DNA of 64,000 bases from Pseudomonas sp. K2I15 (GTDB lineage: Bacteria > Pseudomonadota > Gammaproteobacteria > Pseudomonadales > Pseudomonadaceae). This document shows, piece after piece, positions 52,337 to 61,274 of the stretch (within the stretch, counting starts at the first letter, position 1; every line of letters starts with the position of its first letter). Both the position numbers and the translations under genes were made by a program. A model generated the notes under the pieces. That model was given only the letters and a program-made list of their open reading frames with translations, searched no databases and was not told the DNA's origin. The DNA lies in contig NZ_NIXO01000023.1 of the NCBI RefSeq assembly GCF_002204795.1, positions 29,722 to 93,721 of the forward strand, written 5' to 3'.

Positions 52337-53329
52337 ATGGGGGGCTTTATCGACATGCAACAGCTGCACGATGAGTTGCTCACCCACCTCATCACCACGC
52401 TAACGCCCGCGCAGTTGAAGCAGCTGGAAGCGCATCTTGCGCCACTGATCCAGGCGGCGGCCCAGGCGGTGGCCGAAGACCTGATCGCCTATGCCTGGCG
52501 CGACCCGGCGTCCCGTGGGCGTGGGGAACTGATCCTGGAGTCCTACGCCTCGTTCAAGGCGGTGCTGTATTACCGGCTGGCGCATCTGGTGTGGAATTTC
52601 CCGGACACGCACAACGACGTTTTTTCCGCCATCGCCCTGAAGCTGAGCAACCAGGGCAAAATTTTGTCTGGCGCCGAAATTCATCCGGCTGCGCGGATCG
52701 GCCGGCGCTTTGTACTGGACCACGGTTACGGCACGGTCATCGGCGAAACCTGCGAGATCGGCAATGACTGCTACATCCTCTGCGGCGTGACCCTCGGCGC
52801 CCGGGGCATCGCCAACAACCCCGACGGCAAACGCCACCCACGCCTGGGCAACAACGTGGAAGTCGGCGCCGGCGCGCGGGTGCTCGGCTACGTGCTGATC
52901 GGTGACAACGTGTTTATCAGCCCTTCCTGCGTGATCACCCAGGACGTGCCGGCCGGCACCAAGGTCAAGGTGGTCAACCAGATCCAGTTGCAGAAAAACG
53001 ATGAATCGGACCACAGCAATTACCTCGGCGCGTTTGCACTCGACGAGCGCCTGCACGTGGTCGGCGAGGTCAACGCCAGCCACAAAGTGACCGTGCTCGA
53101 TGCCGACTTCCATCCCCTGCCCGGCCTGCTGCTGGAACCGACGGTCAAGGAACGCCACCACCTGCAGTTCCGCCTGCGCCATATCGAAACCACCGCCTAC
53201 CCGCCGCGCCTGCCGCTGAACCTGAAAGTGACCGGGCCCGAATTTGAAATCACCCTGCTATCTCCCCCTGGCTTGAGCGCGATGGTTCGCCGCCTGCTGC
53301 AAGCCAGCCCACTGATCGTCGGAGGTTGA
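52337..53329 (+). CDS. Serine O-acetyltransferase with C-terminal extension
   Basis: 330 residues from ATG 52337, against about 260-275 for typical CysE. The SAT core has the left-handed beta-helix repeats and catalytic pair: H129 in LDHGYGTVIGE and H167 in GKRHPRLG. It should make O-acetylserine from serine and acetyl-CoA for the neighbouring PLP enzyme. In place of the usual short CysK-binding Ile tail there is an extension of about 100 residues (from about 228) rich in beta-prone segments, ending exactly in Gly329-Gly330. The GG codons also form the ribosome-binding site of the next gene, so this ending may be coincidental. It is distinct from a housekeeping CysE, expected elsewhere. Confidence 0.87.
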   Translation: MGGFIDMQQLHDELLTHLITTLTPAQLKQLEAHLAPLIQAAAQAVAEDLIAYAWRDPASRGRGELILESYASFKAVLYYRLAHLVWNFPDTHNDVFSAIALKLSNQGKILSGAEIHPAARIGRRFVLDHGYGTVIGETCEIGNDCYILCGVTLGARGIANNPDGKRHPRLGNNVEVGAGARVLGYVLIGDNVFISPSCVITQDVPAGTKVKVVNQIQLQKNDESDHSNYLGAFALDERLHVVGEVNASHKVTVLDADFHPLPGLLLEPTVKERHHLQFRLRHIETTAYPPRLPLNLKVTGPEFEITLLSPPGLSAMVRRLLQASPLIVGG

Positions 53330-53331
53330 AC

Positions 53332-54060
53332 ATGTCTGTGCACACCATGGAAACCCTCGCGCTGTTCGACAGCGCGCCTTACCAGAATGCGTTCAGTGCG
53401 CGGGTGATTGCCGTCAGCGAACAGGGAATCGCCCTGGAGCACACGCTGTTCTACCCCACCGGCGGCGGGCAACCGGGCGACACCGGTCACTTCATCCTGC
53501 CCGACGGCAGCCGCGTCGACATCACAGGCACCGTGCGCGACCCGGTGCTGCGCTCGATCATCTGGCACCAGGTGGAACGCTGCCCCGACCAACTGGCCGC
53601 CGGGATGCAGGTAGACGCCAGCCTGGATTGGGAGCGCCGCTACCAGCACATGAAAATGCACACCTGCCTGCACCTGCTGTGCTCGATCATCGACGCGCCG
53701 GTGACCGGTTGCAGCATCAGTGCCGACAAGGGCCGCCTGGATTTCGACCTGCCGGAAATGACCCTCGACAAAGAAACCATCACCCGCGACCTCAACGAGC
53801 TGATCCAGCAGGCCCATCAAATCAAGACCCTGTCGATGCCTGCCTCCGAGTATTCCACCCTGCTGCAGATCACCCGCACCCAGGCGGTGGCACCGCCGGT
53901 GATCCAGGGTTCGGTGCGGGTCATCGAGATTGCCGGTATCGACATCCAGCCCTGCGGCGGCACTCATGTGACCAACACCGAGGAAATCGGCCGGGTGTTC
54001 TGCGAAAAAATCGAGAAGAAGAGCAAGCACAACCGCCGGGTGATCCTGCGGTTTGAATAG
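53332..54060 (+). CDS. AlaX-type aminoacyl-tRNA editing protein
   Basis: 242 residues from ATG 53332, with GGAGG seven bases upstream. It is a free-standing homologue of the alanyl-tRNA synthetase editing domain. The GG-rich motif YPTGGGQPGDTG and both zinc-site motifs are intact: H-x3-H (HMKMH) and C-x3-H (CGGTH). AlaX proteins hydrolyse mischarged tRNA, such as Ser-tRNA(Ala). As the last gene of an amino-acid operon it probably removes a product or intermediate wrongly loaded on tRNA (inference). It follows the acetyltransferase stop by 2 nt. Confidence 0.9.
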   Translation: MSVHTMETLALFDSAPYQNAFSARVIAVSEQGIALEHTLFYPTGGGQPGDTGHFILPDGSRVDITGTVRDPVLRSIIWHQVERCPDQLAAGMQVDASLDWERRYQHMKMHTCLHLLCSIIDAPVTGCSISADKGRLDFDLPEMTLDKETITRDLNELIQQAHQIKTLSMPASEYSTLLQITRTQAVAPPVIQGSVRVIEIAGIDIQPCGGTHVTNTEEIGRVFCEKIEKKSKHNRRVILRFE

Positions 54061-54287
54061 CCGCCAAGCGGCGGCTGGGGCGCCAACGCCCTAGCCGCAG
54101 TTCGTACAGGAAACTGACAGCAAATTTATGTGCTTGTAACATTCAGAAACGTACAATCCCGCCAGCAACGCCACGTTGCCCCTGACTCGCGAAAACAGCG
54201 CCCTTCCTTCTCGGGGGGGTATTCGTGCAGCAGCTAAGCTCACTCCCATCACGCCCCTGAACCTGAACGCCGCAGGAATGACTGCTT

Positions 54288-56033
54288 ATGAAAAGAGTGT
54301 TCCGTCACTACATCCCTGCGTCCACGTTGCGCTTGCTGCCCAACCGCTGGGACTTGGTCGCCCTGCCCCTGGTGATCGGCTTTTTGCTGTTTTTCTCCAT
54401 CACTGCCCGGGAAACCTGGGCACCCATCGCCACCTTGCAAAGTGAAGTCATCTCGCTGGACCCGGCCAACCTGCCGGAATACGCGATGCGCACCACGATG
54501 CGCATGCTGGCGGCGATGGTTGCAGCGCTGGTTTTCACCTTGCTGTACGGCACCCTGGCCGCCAAAAGTCGGCGCGCCGAGAAACTGCTGGTGCCCGTGC
54601 TCGATATCCTGCAATCGGTACCGGTGCTGGGTTACATCTCATTTACGGTGACGTTCTTCCTGCTGCTGTTCCCGGGGAGGGTACTCGGTGCGGAGCTCGC
54701 GGCAATCTTTGCGATTTTCACCAGCCAGGCCTGGAACATGACGTTCAGCTTCTACCAGTCGCTGCGCATGCTGCCCCATGACTTGGTGGAAGTGTCGACC
54801 AACCTGCGGCTTTCCGGCTGGCAGAGGTTCTGGAAGCTCGACGTGCCATTCGCCATGCCGGGGCTGGTGTGGAACATGATGATGAGCATGTCCGGCGGCT
54901 GGTTTTTTGTGGTCGCCTCCGAGGCCATTACCGTCGGCGACAAGACCATCACCTTACCGGGCGTAGGTTCGTACCTGGCCCTGGCGATTGCCCAGAAAGA
55001 CCTGCACGCCGTGGGTTACGTGATCCTGGCGATGATTGTCGTCATCCTGATGTACGACCAGTTCCTGTTCCGCCCGTTGGTGGCCTGGGCTGACAAGTTC
55101 CGCATGGAAACCACCGCCTCCCAAGGCGCCGCGCCGCAATCCTGGTTGCTGAACCTGATCCAGCGCACGCGCATCGTCCAGCGCATCCTGAAGCCTTTCA
55201 CCCGCGCCATCAGCCGCATTGGCAACAAACGCTTCAGCCTGGCGGGCGGTGCACTCAAGGCGTTGCCGGCAGAAACACCAAAGGCGTCAAAAGTGATCGA
55301 TTGGGTGTGGGGCGCACTCATCGCGCTGCTGGCCGCTTACGCGCTGTATCACATCGTGCAGTACGTCGGCACCGAAGTGACCTTGGCCGAAGTCGGCCAT
55401 GTGTTTGTGCTGGGCCTGATCACGCTGTTGCGGGTGGCTGGCCTGATCCTGATCGCCTCACTGATCTGGGTGCCGTTGGGCGTGATGATCGGCTTGCGCC
55501 CTGCCCTTGCGGAAAAAATCCAGCCGCTGGCGCAGTTTCTCGCGGCATTCCCGGCGAACCTGCTGTTCCCGGTATTCGTCATCGTGATCCTGCGCTACCA
55601 GTTGAACCCGGATATCTGGCTGAGCCCGCTGATTGTGCTGGGCACCCAGTGGTACATCCTGTTCAACGTGATCGCCGGGGCCAGCGCCTTCCCGAATGAC
55701 TTCAAGGAGGCTGCCGCCAACTTCCGCATTCGCGGCTGGTTGTGGTGGCGCAAAGTGATGCTACCCGGGATTTTCCCGTACTACGTCACCGGCGCGATTA
55801 CCGCCTCGGGCGGTGCATGGAACGCCAGTATCGTGTCCGAGTACGTGTCCTGGGGCCAGGACAATGTGGTCGCCCACGGGCTGGGCGCCTACATCGCACA
55901 GACCACCGCTGCCGGCGACTTCCCGAAAATCGCCTTGGGCGTGGTGGTGATGTCGATCTTCGTGGTGGCGTTCAACCGCGCGGTCTGGCGGCCAATGTAC
56001 GCCATCGCTGAAAACAAACTTCGTCTGAATTGA
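54288..56033 (+). CDS. ABC transporter permease, two fused permease domains (NitT/TauT type)
   Basis: 581 residues with two binding-protein-dependent permease units in one chain. Each has the coupling (EAA) loop: FYQSLRMLPHDLVEVSTNLRLSGWQRFWKLDVPFAMPG-like region in the first (about 155-200) and FKEAAANFRIRGWLWWRKVMLPGI in the second (about 470-500). The spacing and sequence are of the nitrate/taurine/bicarbonate class. The gene has its own 227-bp upstream region with a GC-rich inverted repeat near 54061-54095, so it is probably separate from the AlaX operon. No binding protein is encoded nearby, so the substrate cannot be named. Confidence 0.88.
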   Translation: MKRVFRHYIPASTLRLLPNRWDLVALPLVIGFLLFFSITARETWAPIATLQSEVISLDPANLPEYAMRTTMRMLAAMVAALVFTLLYGTLAAKSRRAEKLLVPVLDILQSVPVLGYISFTVTFFLLLFPGRVLGAELAAIFAIFTSQAWNMTFSFYQSLRMLPHDLVEVSTNLRLSGWQRFWKLDVPFAMPGLVWNMMMSMSGGWFFVVASEAITVGDKTITLPGVGSYLALAIAQKDLHAVGYVILAMIVVILMYDQFLFRPLVAWADKFRMETTASQGAAPQSWLLNLIQRTRIVQRILKPFTRAISRIGNKRFSLAGGALKALPAETPKASKVIDWVWGALIALLAAYALYHIVQYVGTEVTLAEVGHVFVLGLITLLRVAGLILIASLIWVPLGVMIGLRPALAEKIQPLAQFLAAFPANLLFPVFVIVILRYQLNPDIWLSPLIVLGTQWYILFNVIAGASAFPNDFKEAAANFRIRGWLWWRKVMLPGIFPYYVTGAITASGGAWNASIVSEYVSWGQDNVVAHGLGAYIAQTTAAGDFPKIALGVVVMSIFVVAFNRAVWRPMYAIAENKLRLN

Positions 56034-56047
56034 TGGGATTCGCTGTG

Positions 56048-57370
56048 ATGACTACCTATACCGAGCACGCCGCCGACACCCCGCAAATCTACGCGTTGAA
56101 AAACGTGAACCGGGTGTTCGGCAAAGGTAAAGAAGAGCTGCAAGTCCTCAGCGGCGTGGATTTGAGCCTGCGCGAGGGCGAGATTGTCGGCATGCTCGGC
56201 CGCTCGGGCTCGGGCAAGTCGACCTTGCTGCGCATCATCGCCGGGCTGATCCAGCCTTCGTCGGGCGAAGTGCTGTACAACGGCAAGCCGCTGACCGGCC
56301 CGGCCGAAGGCGTGGCGATGGTGTTCCAGACCTTTGCGCTGTTCCCGTGGCTGACCGTGCTGGAGAACGTCGAAGCCGGCCTGCAAGCCTTGCAGGTCGA
56401 GCGCAAGGAAACCCGCCGGCGCGCCCTTGCGGCCATCGACCTGATCGGCCTGGACGGTTTTGAAAACGCCTACCCGCGCGAACTGTCCGGTGGCATGCGC
56501 CAACGTGTGGGTTTCGCCCGCGGGCTGGTGGTCAACCCGACCCTGCTGCTGATGGACGAACCGTTCTCGGCGCTGGACGTTCTCACCGCTGAAACCCTGC
56601 GCACCGACCTGCTGGACCTGTGGAGCGGCAAACAGCTGCCGATCAAGTCCATCCTGATCGTGACCCACAACATCGAAGAAGCGGTGCTGATGTGCGACCG
56701 CATCCTGGTGTTGTCGTCCAACCCCGGGCGGGTGGTGGCGGAGATCAAGGTACCGTTCCCGCACCCGCGCAACCGGCTGGATCCGGCGTTCCGGCAGATG
56801 GTCGATGATATCTACGCACAAATGACTGACCGGCGCAGCGCCGACGCCAGCACCGGCAAGCCCGAGCTGAAAATGAGCAGCCCGTTGCCGGAAGTGTCGA
56901 CCAACTTGATGGCGGGCCTGATCGAGACCTTGGCGGCGGAGCCCTATAACGGCCACGCCGGTTTGCCGACAGTGGCGGAGCGACGGTTGCTGGAAGTGGA
57001 TGACCTGTTTCCAGTGGCCGAGATGCTCGAGCACTTGGGGTTTGCCGACCTCAAGGGCGCTGACATCACCCTGACCGAAGCCGGCAAGCTGTTCGCCGAC
57101 TACAGCACCCAGGAGCGCAAGACGCTGTTTGCCGAACACTTGATCAAGCATGTGCCGTTGGCTGCGCGGATTCGCCAGGTGCTGTTGGAGCGTAATGGGC
57201 ACCGGGCACCGCGGGTGCGGTTTGAGCAGGAACTGGAAGATTCGCTCACCGAGGCGTTTGTGGAAAAAACCCTGGAAAGCGTGGTGGCCTGGGGTCGCTA
57301 TGCGGAGATTTTCTCCTACGACGACCATACCGAGACGTTCAGCCTGGAGGATGTCGAGGGCAGCATGTAG
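56048..57370 (+). CDS. ABC transporter ATPase with AAA-associated C-terminal domain
   Basis: 440 residues from ATG 56048 (GGGAT upstream); an in-frame ATG at 56033 is possible. The ATPase domain (about 15-245) has Walker A GRSGSGKST, signature LSGGMRQRVG, Walker B LLLMDEPFSALD and the H-loop VTHNIEEAV. A C-terminal domain of about 150 residues (about 285-440; ALKN-distal part VADLKGADITLTEAGK... ALAARIRQVL-like) of the AAA-associated type follows, which is found in a subset of nitrate/sulfonate-type ATPases. It pairs with the double permease directly upstream; together they form a complete membrane part without a binding protein. Confidence 0.9.
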   Translation: MTTYTEHAADTPQIYALKNVNRVFGKGKEELQVLSGVDLSLREGEIVGMLGRSGSGKSTLLRIIAGLIQPSSGEVLYNGKPLTGPAEGVAMVFQTFALFPWLTVLENVEAGLQALQVERKETRRRALAAIDLIGLDGFENAYPRELSGGMRQRVGFARGLVVNPTLLLMDEPFSALDVLTAETLRTDLLDLWSGKQLPIKSILIVTHNIEEAVLMCDRILVLSSNPGRVVAEIKVPFPHPRNRLDPAFRQMVDDIYAQMTDRRSADASTGKPELKMSSPLPEVSTNLMAGLIETLAAEPYNGHAGLPTVAERRLLEVDDLFPVAEMLEHLGFADLKGADITLTEAGKLFADYSTQERKTLFAEHLIKHVPLAARIRQVLLERNGHRAPRVRFEQELEDSLTEAFVEKTLESVVAWGRYAEIFSYDDHTETFSLEDVEGSM

Positions 57371-57425
57371 GGTCAATGCTGCCCTGACGGGTGGCTCTAC
57401 TGTCTTGGGCTACCCTACCGCGGGC

Positions 57426-58313
57426 CTATGCTTTTTGCTCGCTCAGCTTTTTGGTCAGTTCCTGTACCTGCTGTTGAAGCTGTGCGATCACCGTTTTGAA
57501 TTGAGTCATCATCTGCTCAAACGCGGCGCGCAGTTGTTCATTTTCGCGGGTCAAGGTTTCAATGGTCGTTGGAGCTTCGGGCTGGGTCGACGGTACGGAA
57601 GAGTTATTGTCGGCCCCATGATTGCCCTCTTCCGGGGCCGTGTTGACGTTTTGAGTCGAGGGGGCATTCCGGTTTTCAGGCGTGCCGGTGTTGCTTAGCT
57701 TTTGAGTCAGATCGTTGATTTGCTGTCGAAGTTGATCAACCACCGCCTTGAACTGTTCGGTCAACTTCTTGATCGTCGCCTGAAGCTCCTTGTTTTCGTT
57801 GGCCAACGTTTCAAGACTACGAGAAGCATCGGGCGCAGGTGCTGGTGTATTTTCATTGGTCGGTGACGTCTGCGGCGGCGCTGCGCTGGGGCTTTCGCCC
57901 TTTGACGACTCCTGAGTCGAGGCGCTGGGGCTGGTGCCAGTCCCAGACTGAGTTGAAGTGTTGTATTGCTGAGTCAGTTGGGTTACTTGCTTTTGTAGTT
58001 GCTGGATGACCGGCCCAAGCTGGACTACCAACTGTTTGATTTCACCGCGAAGCTTATCGTTTTCGCGGGAGAGTCTTGCCATCAGCTCAGAGTCGGTTTG
58101 CTTGGGAGTAGCCGGATTGACCAGTTCGTTATGCGCTGAAAATTGCCCACGCTGCTGCGGGGTAAGGGGCTGGCGCGGTACCGACGGCTGCGACTCGCCG
58201 CCTTGGTTCGAGTGCGCTTCAGCGCTTTCCTCGTGGCGGATAGGCGCCGGGTTTGGCGCCATTTCATAGCCCCGGGTGTAAGGAACAGGTTGCTGCTGGT
58301 TTACGCTATTCAT
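57426..58313 (-). CDS. Coiled-coil triple-repeat protein of unknown function
   Basis: 295 residues. I do not recognise a family. A Gln/Pro-rich N-terminus without signal peptide or membrane segment (1-75) is followed by three homologous helical units at about 79-116, 167-206 and 251-290. Each starts with a L-x-x-E-N-x-x-L segment and ends in Q-x-L-x-Q-Q-V/I-x-x-L-T-x-K/Q. They are heptad-like coiled coils separated by low-complexity Ser/Thr/Pro/Asn linkers of about 45-50 residues. The arrangement suggests internal duplication and a structural or secreted role. It stands alone, convergent with the ABC ATPase gene. A reading frame of 888 bp with strong periodicity supports a real gene. Confidence 0.7.
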   Translation of the reverse strand: MNSVNQQQPVPYTRGYEMAPNPAPIRHEESAEAHSNQGGESQPSVPRQPLTPQQRGQFSAHNELVNPATPKQTDSELMARLSRENDKLRGEIKQLVVQLGPVIQQLQKQVTQLTQQYNTSTQSGTGTSPSASTQESSKGESPSAAPPQTSPTNENTPAPAPDASRSLETLANENKELQATIKKLTEQFKAVVDQLRQQINDLTQKLSNTGTPENRNAPSTQNVNTAPEEGNHGADNNSSVPSTQPEAPTTIETLTRENEQLRAAFEQMMTQFKTVIAQLQQQVQELTKKLSEQKA

Positions 58314-58426
58314 AAAAGTACCTACTCATGTTCAGGGTTCAAATGCACAGGTGCAAACCTGATTGGCACTTATCCGAAAAACGGTTCCTGAACGGTAGGA
58401 CGCATTACCAGCAGAGTGTGTCAGGA

Positions 58427-58450
58427 TAAAAATCGCCCCCTTGGGGGGCG
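58427..58450 (-). terminator. Terminator of the prp genes
   Basis: On the minus strand, CGCCCCCC-AA-GGGGGCG followed by ATTTTTA, six bases after the prpD stop. Confidence 0.75.
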
Positions 58451-58456
58451 CCCTTA

Positions 58457-59941
58457 TCAGACGACAAACAGATCCACAAACCGCTGCACAGGCGTCGTTT
58501 CAAGCCGCGCCTGGTCCTTGCACAAGGCAAAGATCTCGCCACTGCGCTGGGCGGTAAAGCGGGTCGCCAGGTTGGCCTTGAACTTGTCCTCCAGCAACGG
58601 AATGCCATCCACCCGACGGCGACGGTGGCCAATCGGGTATTCCACCGCCACCTGTTCGGTACTGGAGCCATCCTTGAAAAACACCTGCACCGCGTTGGCG
58701 ATTGAACGCTTGTCGGCCTCAAGGTATTCGCGGCTGTAGCGCGGGTCTTCGACGATGACCATCTTCTGGCGCAGCTCATCGATGATCGGATGGGCTGCGT
58801 GGAATTCATCTTCGTATTGCTCGGCCACCAGGTTGCCAAACGCCAGCGGCACAGCGGTCATGTATTGGAGGCAGTGATCACGGTCGGCCGCGTTGGCCAA
58901 CTGCCCTACCTTGGAAATGATGCGAATCGCCGACTCGTGGGTGGTGATGACGATCTTGTCGATCTCATGCAGGCGGTGCTTCACCTGCGGGTGCAGGGTG
59001 ACTGCTGCCTCGCAGGCGGTTTGCGCATGGAACTCGGCGGGAAAGCTGATCTTGAACAGTACGTTCTCCATCACATACGTGCCGTAGGGCTGCGACAGGC
59101 TGAAAGCCCGCTTGTCTTGGGGCTTGAGCGCCAGGTCCTTGTTGGTGTGGCTGAACAGCACATCATAAAAGCCCCACTGCGGCGCGCTCAGCACACCGGG
59201 AATGCCCATCTCGCCACGCATAGCGATGTCGGCCAAACGCACCCCGCGACTCGACGCATCCCCCGCCGCCCAAGACTTGCGCGAACCGGCGTTCGGCGCA
59301 TGCCGATAAGTACGCAGCGCCTGGCCGTCGACAAACGCCTGGGACAGTGCCGACAGCAGTTGCTCACGGTTGGCGCCCATCAGTTTGGCCGTGACGGCGG
59401 TGGACGCGACTTTCACCAGCAGCACATGGTCGAGCCCGACGCGGTTGAAAGAGTTTTCCAGGGCAATCACACCCTGGATTTCGTGGGCCATGATCATCGC
59501 ATCCAGCACTGCCCGCACGGTCAGTGGCGCGTCACCGTTGGCCACGCGTTTTTGCGAGAGGTGGTCAGCGACCGCGAGGATGCCGCCAAGGTTATCCGAA
59601 GGATGCCCCCATTCGGCGGCGAGCCAGGTGTCGTTGTAGTCGAGCCAGCGCACGATGCACCCGATGTCCCACGCGGCCTTGACCGGGTCCAGGCGGAACG
59701 AGGTGCCCGGCACCCGTGCGCCGAACGGCACCACCGTGCCTTCGACGATCGGTCCCAGGTGCTTGGTGCACTCCGGGAAACGCAGCGCCAGCAGGCCGCA
59801 ACCGAGGGTGTCCATCAGGCAGTTGCGGGCAGTGTCCAGGGCATCGCGGGATTCGATCTTGAAATTCAGGACGTAGTCGGCGATGTCCTGCAGGACCTGG
59901 TCGTAGTCGGGGCGGTTGTTTTGGTCGACGTTGGCGCTCAT
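58457..59941 (-). CDS. prpD: 2-Methylcitrate dehydratase PrpD
   Basis: 494 residues, full length. In the methylcitrate cycle of propionate use it dehydrates 2-methylcitrate. MmgE/PrpD-family segments are clear: [61 protein letters not shown] and [12 protein letters not shown]. Here an AcnD/PrpF pair, which does the same step through 2-methylaconitate, is in the same operon, so the route may be partly redundant. It is the last gene, after a 100-bp gap from prpF. Confidence 0.96.
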   Translation of the reverse strand: MSANVDQNNRPDYDQVLQDIADYVLNFKIESRDALDTARNCLMDTLGCGLLALRFPECTKHLGPIVEGTVVPFGARVPGTSFRLDPVKAAWDIGCIVRWLDYNDTWLAAEWGHPSDNLGGILAVADHLSQKRVANGDAPLTVRAVLDAMIMAHEIQGVIALENSFNRVGLDHVLLVKVASTAVTAKLMGANREQLLSALSQAFVDGQALRTYRHAPNAGSRKSWAAGDASSRGVRLADIAMRGEMGIPGVLSAPQWGFYDVLFSHTNKDLALKPQDKRAFSLSQPYGTYVMENVLFKISFPAEFHAQTACEAAVTLHPQVKHRLHEIDKIVITTHESAIRIISKVGQLANAADRDHCLQYMTAVPLAFGNLVAEQYEDEFHAAHPIIDELRQKMVIVEDPRYSREYLEADKRSIANAVQVFFKDGSSTEQVAVEYPIGHRRRRVDGIPLLEDKFKANLATRFTAQRSGEIFALCKDQARLETTPVQRFVDLFVV

Positions 59942-60041
59942 GGCAGTACTCCAAAGTGGGTTAGGTGTGGTCCATCCTCAGGGTCAGGGTTGATGTGTTT
60001 TTGAAAGGCAGGTCTTGGGTGCCTGCCTGTTTGATTACTGC

Positions 60042-61232
60042 TTAAAACGCGTCGCCGGGCACGCGTACGAAACCTTCCATCAACACCCGCGCACTGCGGC
60101 TCATGATGGCTTTTTTCACGACCCATTCACCGTTGACCTGGCTGGCCTCGGCGCCTACGCGTAACGTGCCGGACGGGTGCCCAAACCGCACCGCGTTGCG
60201 CTCAATACCGCCCGCCGCCAAGTTAACCAGCGTGCCGGAAATCGCCGCCGCCGTGCCAATCGCCACCGCCGCCGTGCCCATCATCGCGTGGTGCAGCTTG
60301 CCCATGGACAGCGCGCGCACCAGCAGGTCGATATCGTCCGCCTTGATCGCCTTGCCGCTGGACGCCACGTAATCCGCAGGCTTGGCCACAAACGCAACCT
60401 TCGGTGTGTGCTGGCGCTGGGCCGCTTCGTCCAGATGCTTGATCAAACCCATGCGCAACGCACCGTAGGCACGGATGGTTTCAAACATCGCCAGGGCTTT
60501 GGGGTCACTGTTGATCGCGCCCTGCAACTCGGTGCCGGTGTAACCCAGGTCCTGGGCGTTGATGAAGATCGTGGGAATGCCGGCATTGATCAGCGTCGCC
60601 TTGAACGTGCCCACACCCGGCACTTCCAGGTCATCCACCAGGTTGCCGGTAGGGAACATCGAGCCCCCGCCGCCCTCTTCTTCTGCTGCCGGGTCCATGA
60701 ATTCCAGCTGCACTTCGGCTGCCGGGAAGGTCACGCCGTCCAGCTCGAAGTCGCCGGTTTCCTGCACAGCGCCGTCAGTGATCGGCACGTGGGCGATGAT
60801 GGTCTTGCCGATATTCGCCTGCCATACCCGCACCACGGCCACGCCGTTTTGCGGAAGGCGCGCGGCGTCTACCAAGCCTGCGCTGATGGCGAACGAACCC
60901 ACCGCCGCCGACAGGTTGCCGCAGTTGCCGCTCCAGTCCACGAACGGCTTGTCGATGGACACCTGGCCGAACAGGTAGTCCACGTCGTGATCGGCGCGGG
61001 TGCTTTTGGCGAGGATCACGGTTTTGCTGGTGCTGGAGGTCGCGCCGCCCATGCCGTCGATTTGCTTGTCGTACGAGTCGGGGCTGCCGATCACTCGCAA
61101 CAACAATGCATCCCGCGCAGCGCCCGGCACCTGGGCCGATTCAGGCAAATTTTTGAGGCTGAAAAACACACCCTTACTGGTGCCGCCACGCATGTAGATG
61201 GCGGGAATCTTGATCTGCGGTACGTGTGCCAT
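60042..61232 (-). CDS. prpF: 2-Methylaconitate cis-trans isomerase PrpF
   Basis: 396 residues from ATG 61232 (MAHVPQIKIPAIYMRGGTSKG), with GAGGA upstream; the longer ORF adds four residues. PrpF isomerises the trans-2-methylaconitate made by AcnD to the cis form. Family segments: MRGGTSKGVFF, SGNCGNLSAAVG with the catalytic Cys of the diaminopimelate-epimerase-like fold, and GGIERNAVRFGHPSG. It lies 42 bp downstream of acnD, cotranscribed. Confidence 0.95.
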   Translation of the reverse strand: MAHVPQIKIPAIYMRGGTSKGVFFSLKNLPESAQVPGAARDALLLRVIGSPDSYDKQIDGMGGATSSTSKTVILAKSTRADHDVDYLFGQVSIDKPFVDWSGNCGNLSAAVGSFAISAGLVDAARLPQNGVAVVRVWQANIGKTIIAHVPITDGAVQETGDFELDGVTFPAAEVQLEFMDPAAEEEGGGGSMFPTGNLVDDLEVPGVGTFKATLINAGIPTIFINAQDLGYTGTELQGAINSDPKALAMFETIRAYGALRMGLIKHLDEAAQRQHTPKVAFVAKPADYVASSGKAIKADDIDLLVRALSMGKLHHAMMGTAAVAIGTAAAISGTLVNLAAGGIERNAVRFGHPSGTLRVGAEASQVNGEWVVKKAIMSRSARVLMEGFVRVPGDAF

Positions 61233-61274
61233 GGTTGTCCTCATGGGCCGGGGCGTTAACCCCGGCCACGGTTG

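Noticed and set aside
47046..54060. Reading the JAMM/E1/rhodanese operon as thiamin or molybdenum-cofactor synthesis, or as a thioquinolobactin/pyridine-dithiocarboxylate cluster
   Set aside because: There are no thi, moa, siderophore or tryptophan-derived pathway genes next to it; the partners are serine acetyltransferase, a CysK-like enzyme and AlaX.
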